Positions 51,368 through 58,678 of a stretch of DNA of 58,678 nucleotides are shown in pieces. Below the pieces are notes generated by a model. That model worked only from the letters and a program-made list of their open reading frames with translations. It was not told the origin of the DNA and made no database searches. The stretch covers positions 1-58,678 of the forward strand of contig NZ_JAHSTV010000020.1 of NCBI RefSeq assembly GCF_019145235.1, written 5' to 3'. The position numbers and the translations under genes are program-made. Within the stretch, counting starts at the first letter, position 1; each line of letters opens with the position of its first letter. Source of the DNA: Pseudomonas farris. GTDB lineage: Bacteria > Pseudomonadota > Gammaproteobacteria > Pseudomonadales > Pseudomonadaceae.

Positions 51368-52058
51368 TCTATCCGAACTGTCCCATCTGGCACCGATCTT
51401 TCGCGAGCTGTTCAAGGGCTACCACGTCAGCCGCCGCGATCCGGAGCTGTACGCGCAACTGTCGAACTTCCAGGACCAGTACCGCACGCTGTTCAAGGCA
51501 CTGGGCTTTGAACTGGTCTGCGACACCCGGGGTTTCTACTACTTCGTACCAGACCTGGCTGCTGCGGCAGTAAACAAGACCGCGCAACGTCTGGCGCTGT
51601 TCACCTTCATCCTTGTCGAGCACTTGGCCGACCAGGGCCGCGACCCGATCTCCGTGCTCGACGGCGGCAGTCTCGGCCGAGATGAACTGCCATCGTTGCT
51701 GGAAAAGTACCGCGACCTGTTCATCCAGGCCGAGGTCCAGACTCAGGACGAACTGGAAGAAAAGATCATGCGTCGCATGACCCAACTCGGTTTCGCCAGC
51801 GAAGAGCCTGGCATCTACCGCTTCCTGCCGCCGATGCACCGCTTCCTCGATGTTTGCCTGTCGGTTCAGCAGGACCGCGATCTGGCGGCCAGCCTGCACA
51901 GCGTGCTGCCATTGCCAGTTCCGGTATTGATCGATGACGACAGCGACGAGAAGCTGCTGCAAACCGATGATCCGCTAGACCTCAGCGACTTCGAGGAAGA
52001 AAGCGAAGAAGACGCCATGGCCCGCGCCATTGCCGAAGAACAGGAGACTGACGCATGA
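51357..52058 (+). CDS. mksE: MksE, winged-helix subunit of the MksBEF condensin
   Basis: MksE binds the kleisin and tunes the condensin. The 233-residue protein has the tandem winged-helix pattern of KITE proteins (LAPIFRELFKGYHVSRRDPE at the start) and ends with a very acidic tail (DLSDFEEESEEDAMARAIAE). Its start overlaps mksF and its stop overlaps the mksB start (ATGA), so the three genes are translationally coupled. Confidence 0.88.
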   Translation: MHLDLSELSHLAPIFRELFKGYHVSRRDPELYAQLSNFQDQYRTLFKALGFELVCDTRGFYYFVPDLAAAAVNKTAQRLALFTFILVEHLADQGRDPISVLDGGSLGRDELPSLLEKYRDLFIQAEVQTQDELEEKIMRRMTQLGFASEEPGIYRFLPPMHRFLDVCLSVQQDRDLAASLHSVLPLPVPVLIDDDSDEKLLQTDDPLDLSDFEEESEEDAMARAIAEEQETDA

Positions 52059-54895
52059 GCAAGGAACGCTACGGCATTCGCCGCTTTGCCCTTTTGAACA
52101 CCGCCGGTTACAGCCTCGGCCTGTTCCCGCTGGAAGAGCCGCTGTCGGTTTACGGCGCGAACAACCTCGGTAAATCCGCTTCGATCAACGCCTTACAGTT
52201 CCCGATTCTGGCGCGCATGTCGGACATGAGTTTCGGCAAGTACAGCCTGGAGCAATCCCGTCGGTTCTACTTCGCTTCGGACACCAGTTACATCCTGGTG
52301 GAAGTCTCCCTGCCCCACGGCCCGCACGTAATCGGCGTGGTCGGCCGCGGCCCGGGCGGCGGTTTCGGTCACCAGTTCTTTGCCTATGCCGGCAAACTCG
52401 ATCTGGCCCATTACCAGAAAGACGACACCTGCCTGCGGCAGAAAGAGCTGTTCAACAACCTCGAACGCGAAGGCCTGAAAGCCTACGAACTCAAGCCGGA
52501 TGAACTGCGTCGTTTGCTGGTTGGCGGCCACACTTCGATTCCGCTGGACCTGACGTTGATCCCGCTGCGCTCCACCAGCGAGCAGAGCCTGAAGACCTTC
52601 CGGGCCCTGTTTATCAACTTGCTGCACATGCGCGAAATCACCGCGGCCAAACTCAAGCAGTTGTTCCTCGATGCTTTCGAACACAGCCTGCGTTCCGGTA
52701 GCGTCGATTACATCGCAGCGTGTGAAGAAGCGTTCCGCGATGTACGTCGCATGGAGCAGGATTACAACTCGCTGGTCACCGCTGGCCCGCTGGTTGAAGC
52801 ACTGGCCGCTGGCGTGGCCCAGCGCAATATCCTGCGCGGTAAACTGCACCGGATCTCGCCGCTGCTCGATTCCTTGCTCGGCACCTGGTCGGACTACGCC
52901 AGTGCGCGCAAGGAAGAACTGACGATTCAGGCCGAGCACTACCGCAACGAGCAGGACGCGCTGCAAAACGATCAGCGTGGTGGCACTCAGGAGCTGATGC
53001 GTCTGGAGCGGGAAATCACCGGTATCCAGCGATGGCTCGGCGAGTTGTCGGTGCTCAAGCATCGCTTCGCGCTGGTCGATGACGTCAAAGTCCTCGAGCA
53101 GCAACTGCTGGCCGCCAAGGACGCGCACGACGAACTGGCCGGTGCACTGGCCCAGTCGCGGCAGTTCAGCGCCGAAGACCTGGAAGAGCGCCTGCGGGAT
53201 CTGGAAAAACGCCTGAAGTCGGTCAAGCAACAACTCGATCATGCCGACAACAACAGCTACGCCCGTTTGCGCGAAGAATTCTCGCAGCAGGACGTCGAGC
53301 GCCTGATGCGCCTGTTCAACAGCGCGTTGTTCAGCCTCCCGCTGGGCGAGCATGGCATTACGCTGGACGAGGATGGTCAGTGGGTCAAATCCATGGAGCT
53401 GATCCTTGATGGCTTCAAAGGTGAGCGCTTCGAAGTGCCGGGCCTGTCCATCGACATCTCGCACATCGAGCCGCCGGCCCTGCAAGCCCTAGCCGACCGC
53501 GCGGCATTGCGCGATCAGAAAGACCGTTTGGAAAAAGAACTCAAGCAGCTGAAAACTCAAGCTGCCGTGGCAGCCGACCGTGCGGCCAGCAAGACCCAGA
53601 CCGAAGCCCTGTACCAGCAAGTGCTGGATGCGCAGAAAGCCCTGGAAGACTTCCGCCGCGCGCAAACCCTGAGCGCCGAGGAAGGCGACAAGCTTGAGCA
53701 ACTGGCACAGATGGAAGCCGCTCAGGACGAATTGAAACGTTCCAGCGATGCCTTCACCGAACGCGTCCAGCAACTGTCGGCCAAGCTGCAACTGGTCGGC
53801 CGGCAGATCGGCGACATGGAAGCCAAGCAACGTACCCTCGACGACGCCCTGCGCCGCCGTCAGCTATTGCCGGCGGACCTGCCATTCGGCACGCCGTTCA
53901 TGGACCCGGTCGACGACTCCATGGACAACCTGCTGCCGTTGCTCAATGACTATCAGGACAGCTGGCAAGGATTGCTGCGCAGCGACGGGCAGATCGACGC
54001 GCTGTACGCTCAGGTTCGCCTGAAAGGCGTGGCCAAGTTTGACAGCGAAGACGACATGGAACGTCGCCTGCAACTGCTGATCAACGCCTATGCACACCGC
54101 ACCGATGAAGCCCTGACCCTCGGCAAGGCGCGCCGTGCGGCGGTTACCGATATCGCCCGGACCCTGCGTAACATCCGCAGCGACTATGACAGCCTCGAGC
54201 ATCAACTGGCGCTGTTCAACCGCGAGATCAACAAGCGTCAGGTCTCCAACCTGCAAAGCTTCCGCATCGTGCTCGCACCGAACAAGGAAGCGCTCAAGCA
54301 CATTGACCAGATCATCCACAGCGCCGGTCAGTACGAAGAAGGCGAAACCCTTTCCGTCTTCGACCTGAGCCAAAGCGCCGATCAGGACAACAAGAACGAA
54401 GAAGCCAAGGAATACCTGGCGCGGCTGGTGGCGGCGAACCACAACCAACTCGGTCTTAAGGATCTGTTCGAGCTGGCGTTCGAGATCACCAAGGTCAACG
54501 GCCAGCCGGTGATCCACACCGACATCGACGGTGCGGCATCCAATGGCACCACCATGACTATCAAGGCGCTGACCAACATGTACTTGTTGCTGCACTTGAT
54601 GGACCGCGACCAGGCCGGGCGCGTGCGCCTGCCGTACTACCTCGACGAGGCGGCGGACATCGACGAGAAGAACCAGGCCGCGCTGCTGGAAACCAGCCTG
54701 CAACTGGGCTTCGTGCCGATTCTGGCTAGTGTGAAGCCGCAAGTTTGCGCCAGTGTCGCCATCGACCTGGAAGGCGGCAGCGGCCCGAACGGCATCTACA
54801 TTGACGAGGCGGACTGGAAGTACATTCGTCGCCACGATGAAGTGAAGGCAACCGTTGTTGTACAAGCTGATGAGCCAGAGCTGGATGCGGTCTGA
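52055..54895 (+). CDS. mksB: MksB, SMC-like ATPase of the MksBEF condensin
   Basis: MksB is the MukB-related motor of the complex. The 946-residue protein has the Walker A motif GANNLGKS (residues 34-41), two long coiled-coil arms (about 290-400 and 500-600, with further helices around 700), the ABC signature region SNGTTMTIKAL and the Walker B YYLDEAADID with Asp864-Glu865. It is shorter than MukB, as usual for Mks proteins. A terminator follows at once, and no mksG (topoisomerase-like nuclease) is adjacent, so this is a housekeeping MksBEF and not a Wadjet defence set. Confidence 0.93.
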   Translation: MSKERYGIRRFALLNTAGYSLGLFPLEEPLSVYGANNLGKSASINALQFPILARMSDMSFGKYSLEQSRRFYFASDTSYILVEVSLPHGPHVIGVVGRGPGGGFGHQFFAYAGKLDLAHYQKDDTCLRQKELFNNLEREGLKAYELKPDELRRLLVGGHTSIPLDLTLIPLRSTSEQSLKTFRALFINLLHMREITAAKLKQLFLDAFEHSLRSGSVDYIAACEEAFRDVRRMEQDYNSLVTAGPLVEALAAGVAQRNILRGKLHRISPLLDSLLGTWSDYASARKEELTIQAEHYRNEQDALQNDQRGGTQELMRLEREITGIQRWLGELSVLKHRFALVDDVKVLEQQLLAAKDAHDELAGALAQSRQFSAEDLEERLRDLEKRLKSVKQQLDHADNNSYARLREEFSQQDVERLMRLFNSALFSLPLGEHGITLDEDGQWVKSMELILDGFKGERFEVPGLSIDISHIEPPALQALADRAALRDQKDRLEKELKQLKTQAAVAADRAASKTQTEALYQQVLDAQKALEDFRRAQTLSAEEGDKLEQLAQMEAAQDELKRSSDAFTERVQQLSAKLQLVGRQIGDMEAKQRTLDDALRRRQLLPADLPFGTPFMDPVDDSMDNLLPLLNDYQDSWQGLLRSDGQIDALYAQVRLKGVAKFDSEDDMERRLQLLINAYAHRTDEALTLGKARRAAVTDIARTLRNIRSDYDSLEHQLALFNREINKRQVSNLQSFRIVLAPNKEALKHIDQIIHSAGQYEEGETLSVFDLSQSADQDNKNEEAKEYLARLVAANHNQLGLKDLFELAFEITKVNGQPVIHTDIDGAASNGTTMTIKALTNMYLLLHLMDRDQAGRVRLPYYLDEAADIDEKNQAALLETSLQLGFVPILASVKPQVCASVAIDLEGGSGPNGIYIDEADWKYIRRHDEVKATVVVQADEPELDAV

Positions 54896-54917
54896 TTTGA
54901 CTTAATCCAAGCCAACA

Positions 54918-54954
54918 AAAAGGCCGCGATCCAAATGGATCGCGGCCTTTTTTT
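54918..54954 (+). terminator. rho-independent terminator of mksFEB
   Basis: AAAGGCCGCGATCC-AAAT-GGATCGCGGCCTTT is a 14-bp perfect stem followed by T-run. It is the strongest terminator in the window. Confidence 0.93.
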
Positions 54955-54963
54955 ATCTTTTCA

Positions 54964-54992
54964 TTGTAGGAGCGAGGTTTGCCCGCGAAGGC
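54964..54992. repeat. single REP element
   Basis: One arm (GTAGGAGCGAGGTTTGCCCGCGAAGG type) lies between the mksB terminator and the convergent pqiB stop. The core is partly degenerate. Confidence 0.6.
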
Positions 54993-55012
54993 AGATCACA
55001 GGCGCCGATAAA

Positions 55013-57316
55013 TTACTTGCCGATTGCGATCTTCGGCGCCCAGGTCAGCCACTCATCTTCGAACTGATCGAACAACGGGAAGGTTTGCTCAGGCCGCGCC
55101 GGGACACCCATGCGGTCGCCATCCGGTGTGGCAAAGGCGATACCGCCCTGAACCAGCGTCTCCAGTGACTCGGTGCGTATTGTCGCGCCTTTGAACAAGC
55201 CGTAGTCAAAACCGAAACCACTGGTGTTCCAGAACCGCGTGCCACTGCGCACCAGGGGTGCGTACTTCGGCTCGATCAGGATGTGCACCAATACTCGATC
55301 AGCCGTCTGGCCCAGCTCATAACCGGTCACCTTGCCTACCGTTATTTCGCGATAGGTGACGGGGACGCCAGTCTTCAGCGAACCCCGACGAGCAGCGCTC
55401 AACACCAAACTTAAACCAGCCTCTTCCTTGGCGGTTTCCGGAGGATTGGTCAAGGCCTCGAAAGTCTTCTGCGGGCCCAGGTTCTTCGGCGACGGTTGCA
55501 CTTCAATGTATTGCCCGGTGACCAACGTTTCGAGGTTCGAGGTTTTCATCAGGCCAAGCTCAGGTTTGACCACCCAGAACTGACTGCCAACCCGAGCGAT
55601 ACGCTCCGGCACTTCTGTGATCCGCGCGGTCAGCAGTACTGATTGAAGGTCATCACTGAGGTCGACGTCCTCAATCTTCCCAACGTCCAGGCCTTTGAAT
55701 CGAACCGGCGTGCCACTGCGCAGACCATCGGCGCGATCGACCTTGATCGTCACCATAGTGCCTTTCTGCGTTGCCTCATCATGGTTGGCATGCAGGCGGA
55801 AACGTGGAATACGCTTTTGCAACGGTGCTTTGGCTTCCGGGGTTTCGAAGGCGATGCCACCAGCCATCAGGCTTTGCAACGACTCACTTTTGACCTGGAT
55901 ACCGCCGGTCAACCCACCGGTGAGCGTGATGCCGCTGGCATTCCAGAAGCGCGTCGAGGCGTTGACCAGCCCTTCGTATTCCTTCTCGATATGCACCCCG
56001 ATCACCAGCTGCTTTTTGGTGCGGGAGAATTGATAGCTCTGAACCGAACCGACCTTGACCTGTTTGTAGAGAATCGGACTGCCGACTTCCAGAGAACCAA
56101 GGTTGTCGGTGAACAACACCAAGTGCAGGCCTGGCGAACGCAGATCCAGCGGCGGCGCCTTGGGCCGTGCTTCGAACTCGCGCTGCGGTGCACCGCCCTT
56201 GTCGCCTGGGCGCACGGCGATGTAGTTACCTTTGACCAGCGCTTCCAGACCCGTAATACCGGCGAGCGAAATCGATGGTTTGACCACCCAGAACTGGGTG
56301 CCAGTGACCAGGTAATCCTCGGCCAGTGGGTCGAGAGTCAACTCGGCGCTAGCACTGGACAGGTCCGGGTCAATCTTGAGCGTCTTCAGATTACCGACCT
56401 GGATGCCTTTGTACATTACCGGCGTGCGACCGGCCTGCAGTCCTTCGAAATCGCTGAGTTTGACCTTGACCCGAATACCCGCTGCGGCCGCATCGAAATC
56501 CTCATAGAGACGGAACGGCAAGCTTGGATCGGTGGGCGGACTGTCCTTGCGGTTCTCCGGAGTGGCAAATGCAATACCACCGGCGACGATGCTCGCGAGG
56601 GACTCGCTACGCACTTTCACACCTGACAGGTTGGCGTCGATACTGATGCCGCTGGCATTCCAGAAACGCGTGTGTTTACGCACCAGGTTGGCGTAGGTCG
56701 GCTCGATGAAGACTTTGAGTTCGACAGTACTCTGGTCTGCGGAGAGAACGTAGCTTTTGATCTGACCGACCTGGATCTGCTTGTAGAACACCGGGCTGCC
56801 GCGATTCAGCGAGCCAAGGCGATCAGCCTTGATGGTCAGGTGCAGGCCGGGTTGGGCGTCCGATAGCGGCGGCTCTTGGGCCAGGGCCTTGAACTTGCGG
56901 GTCGGCTCGCCTTCACCCGGGCTCACAGCCACGTAGTTACCCGAGACCAGCGTCTCCAGGCCAGTGATACCGGCCAGGCTCACGCTCGGTTTGACCAGCC
57001 AGAAACGCGTGCTGGTCCTGAGGTATTGCTCCACGTCTTTGTTCATCTCGATGGTAGCGATCACTCCTTTAGAGTTGCCTTCGTCATCGAGTTTGAGGGC
57101 TTTCACCTTACCGACCGACATGCCTTTGTAGACGACTTCGGTCTTGTTGGCCTGAATGCCTTCACCGCTTTCGAAGCGCACCTGAATCTCGATGCCCGTC
57201 TCGCTGTAGGCACGCCAGCCGAGCCAGCCGCCGATGATCAAGGCGATCAGAGGCAATACCCAAATGGCTGACCAGTTTGAGGCCGGTCGGGTTTTCGCTT
57301 TAGGCAAATCAGTCAT
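55013..57316 (-). CDS. pqiB: PqiB-type MCE protein with six MCE domains
   Basis: PqiB and LetB form stacked hexameric MCE rings that make a lipid channel between the two membranes. The 767-residue protein has one N-terminal membrane helix (about residues 17-35) and six MCE repeats, each with a marker such as VVYKGMSVGKVKAL, VFYKQIQVGQIKSY, VMYKGIQVGNLKTL, ILYKQVKVGSVQSY, VRFKGLDVGKIEDV and VTYREITVGKVTGY. E. coli PqiB has three and LetB seven, so this is an intermediate form. It overlaps the second pqiA gene by 8 nt at its start (57309-57316). Confidence 0.92.
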   Translation of the reverse strand: MTDLPKAKTRPASNWSAIWVLPLIALIIGGWLGWRAYSETGIEIQVRFESGEGIQANKTEVVYKGMSVGKVKALKLDDEGNSKGVIATIEMNKDVEQYLRTSTRFWLVKPSVSLAGITGLETLVSGNYVAVSPGEGEPTRKFKALAQEPPLSDAQPGLHLTIKADRLGSLNRGSPVFYKQIQVGQIKSYVLSADQSTVELKVFIEPTYANLVRKHTRFWNASGISIDANLSGVKVRSESLASIVAGGIAFATPENRKDSPPTDPSLPFRLYEDFDAAAAGIRVKVKLSDFEGLQAGRTPVMYKGIQVGNLKTLKIDPDLSSASAELTLDPLAEDYLVTGTQFWVVKPSISLAGITGLEALVKGNYIAVRPGDKGGAPQREFEARPKAPPLDLRSPGLHLVLFTDNLGSLEVGSPILYKQVKVGSVQSYQFSRTKKQLVIGVHIEKEYEGLVNASTRFWNASGITLTGGLTGGIQVKSESLQSLMAGGIAFETPEAKAPLQKRIPRFRLHANHDEATQKGTMVTIKVDRADGLRSGTPVRFKGLDVGKIEDVDLSDDLQSVLLTARITEVPERIARVGSQFWVVKPELGLMKTSNLETLVTGQYIEVQPSPKNLGPQKTFEALTNPPETAKEEAGLSLVLSAARRGSLKTGVPVTYREITVGKVTGYELGQTADRVLVHILIEPKYAPLVRSGTRFWNTSGFGFDYGLFKGATIRTESLETLVQGGIAFATPDGDRMGVPARPEQTFPLFDQFEDEWLTWAPKIAIGK

Positions 57317-57932
57317 GGTCGTCGTCCGACTCCGTGTTATCCCAAATCAGTCGGGGATCGAAAGTTACTGCGGCAAGCATCGTCAGAATCACCACACTGG
57401 CGAATGCGATGGCGCCAAGATTGGCTTCGATGCTGGCAAGCCGTCCAAAATTCACAACCGCCACCAGGATGGCGATTACAAAGATATCCAGCATCGACCA
57501 GCGGCCGATGAACTCGATAAAGCGGTACATCAGAATGCGCTGGCGTGCCGAGAGCGGCTGACGGCGCTGCACCGAAAACAGCAGCAATGCGATGCCTACC
57601 AGCTTGAACGTGGGTACCAGGATGCTGGCGATAAAAACCACGGCAGCGATAGGAATCATGCCGTGCTGAACCAGTTGGATCACACCGGACATAATGGTGC
57701 TCGGATCGCCCTGCCCCAGGGAATTGACGGTCATGATCGGTAGCACATTGGCCGGGATGTAGAGAATCGCGCCCGTGATTAATAACGCCCAAGTACGCAT
57801 CAGACTGTTCGGGCGGCGGGCGTGAACCAGCGCACCGCAGCGAGTGCAAACCTGCTCGTCGGTATCGGCTTCCTGCTTGTTCAACTCGTGGCATTCGGCA
57901 CAAATCAGAATGCCTGCATCAATCGCCCGCAT
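57309..57932 (-). CDS. pqiA: PqiA-family membrane protein, second copy
   Basis: The 207-residue protein starts with a zinc-ribbon (CAECHEL and CTRCGALVH) followed by four helices (LLITGAILYIPANVLPIMTV and others). E. coli PqiA/LetA has two such halves in one protein; here they are two genes, and this one is the C-terminal-half equivalent. I chose the second ATG (57930-57932), 9 nt after AGGAG; the first ATG is only 3 nt from it. It is the inner-membrane partner of PqiB. Confidence 0.88.
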   Translation of the reverse strand: MRAIDAGILICAECHELNKQEADTDEQVCTRCGALVHARRPNSLMRTWALLITGAILYIPANVLPIMTVNSLGQGDPSTIMSGVIQLVQHGMIPIAAVVFIASILVPTFKLVGIALLLFSVQRRQPLSARQRILMYRFIEFIGRWSMLDIFVIAILVAVVNFGRLASIEANLGAIAFASVVILTMLAAVTFDPRLIWDNTESDDDHD

Positions 57933-58578
57933 GGGCATCTTCTCCTGATAGAGCCTGCCAGATCTGGTGCGGTGACATCACTACTTCCAGCCAGACCTGA
58001 ACCAACAACAAACTGATGAAGCACACCAGACCAAGACCTACGGTGATCGCCGCCATATCGGCCAATTTGACGATCGCAACCAGTACGCCCATGAGGTAAA
58101 CCTCGAGCATCCCCCAGTCCCGTAGATGGTGATAAATGCGGTAGAGCAGCAAGCCGTAACTGCGTCCGATATCGAAGCGAATACTCAGCAACACGAACAG
58201 CTGGCAAAGCAGCTTGAGTAGCGGAATCCCCATGCTACAAAGGAATACCACTGCCGCTACGCCTCGCATACCGGTATCGAACAGACCGACAACGCCACTC
58301 CAGACGGTATCGTGCGACGACTGTCCGAGTAGATGGAGCTGCATGATGGGTAAAAAGTTCGCCGGGATGAACAACAACAGCGCGGCAATGACCAAGGCGA
58401 GACTGCGCTGCACGACATTGTGTCGATGGGCATACAGCTCATAACCGCAGCGTACACAGATGGCTTTCTCACCATGAGCAAGCTCAGGCTTGCGCATCAG
58501 CAAGTCGCACTCATGACACGCTACCAAGTCGTCCAGCGGTAAATCTGACAGCCCTGGGGCGTCAACCGGATCTGGCAT
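57919..58578 (-). CDS. pqiA: PqiA-family membrane protein, first copy
   Basis: The 219-residue protein has a zinc-ribbon (CHECDLLM and CVRCGYELY), then four helices (LALVIAALLLFIPANFLPIM and others). It is the N-terminal-half equivalent of PqiA/LetA. It heads the pqiA-pqiA-pqiB operon and overlaps the next gene by 14 nt. About 100 nt of upstream sequence remains in the window, with a TAGAAT that could be its -10. Confidence 0.88.
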   Translation of the reverse strand: MPDPVDAPGLSDLPLDDLVACHECDLLMRKPELAHGEKAICVRCGYELYAHRHNVVQRSLALVIAALLLFIPANFLPIMQLHLLGQSSHDTVWSGVVGLFDTGMRGVAAVVFLCSMGIPLLKLLCQLFVLLSIRFDIGRSYGLLLYRIYHHLRDWGMLEVYLMGVLVAIVKLADMAAITVGLGLVCFISLLLVQVWLEVVMSPHQIWQALSGEDAHAGD

Positions 58579-58678
58579 AAAGGCTCTGGCTCCAAAAAAG
58601 TTGGACCTATTCTAGTGTCCTGACTCAAAAATAACTGTGCAATTTTGTATTGTCGCCAGAGTGCTCTTTTCCTGCGGG

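Noticed and set aside
50090..54895. Wadjet (JetABCD) plasmid-defence system
   Set aside because: The nuclease subunit JetD/MksG is not adjacent, and the operon closes with a strong terminator right after mksB.

Overview
The window is a stretch of Pseudomonas chromosome, most likely from the P. fluorescens group. Three things point there: high GC with typical Pseudomonas codon use, several families of fluorescens-type REP/REPIN palindromes, and a gene order that (from memory) follows P. aeruginosa PAO1 PA4640 to about PA4691: mqo, hpt, upp, uraA, hemH, LitR-type regulator, phr, pagL, murI, moeB, prmC, prfA, hemA, TPR lipoprotein, lolB, ispE, tRNA-Gln, prs, rplY, pth, ychF, tRNA-Met, carbonic anhydrase, rimI, holD, mksFEB, pqi. 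I see no insertion sequence, prophage, rRNA operon or CRISPR array.

Layout. 1-5.6 kb: small housekeeping and unknown genes (M48 lipoprotein protease, SRAP/YedK, DUF2007, zinc-ribbon protein, acyltransferase, YajG-like lipoprotein). 5.6-15.5 kb: malate:quinone oxidoreductase with a long structured leader, a DauA-type SulP transporter, purine and uracil salvage (hpt, upp, uraA), and a TIGR01777 protein with ferrochelatase. 15.6-21.4 kb: a photoprotection cluster made of bacterial renalase, then rudS (tRNA 4-thiouridine desulfidase), a class II LitR MerR regulator and DNA photolyase in one overlapping run, then an SDR and a cysteine-cluster protein. Palindromic sites of the form TATACA/TGTACA-N12-TGTACA lie in front of renalase and on both sides of the core promoter of rudS-litR-phrB. 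21.5-34.1 kb: the core block pagL to ychF. 34.2-47.3 kb: the variable part, holding Fsr, two chemoreceptors, tRNA-Met followed by an atypical region with a decayed frame and a putative LPS-core gene, a gamma-glutamyltransferase homologue, an MFS transporter, unknown genes and a SET-domain protein. 47.3-58.7 kb: carbonic anhydrase, rimI-holD, the MksFEB condensin and a pqiA-pqiA-pqiB envelope lipid-transport operon with six MCE domains.

How the genes work together. The rudS-litR-phrB run reads as one light-response unit: photolyase repairs UV dimers, RudS removes the near-UV chromophore 4-thiouridine from tRNA, and the MerR protein probably represses its own operon in the dark. HemH, which removes the photosensitiser protoporphyrin, is transcribed away from the same intergenic region as renalase. 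The hemA-prfA-prmC-moeB-murI and TPR-lolB-ispE-tRNAGln-prs runs are divergent housekeeping units. MksFEB overlap one another and lack an adjacent MksG nuclease.

Points most worth a second look: the LitR operators and RudS; a carbonic anhydrase that appears to have lost five residues including a zinc-ligand histidine; an SRAP protein with Ser where the catalytic His should be; a TSQ instead of TTH motif at the gamma-glutamyltransferase nucleophile; the cryptic psi subunit gene with a DnaA-box-like 9-mer beside its TTG start; and the decayed frame beside tRNA-Met.
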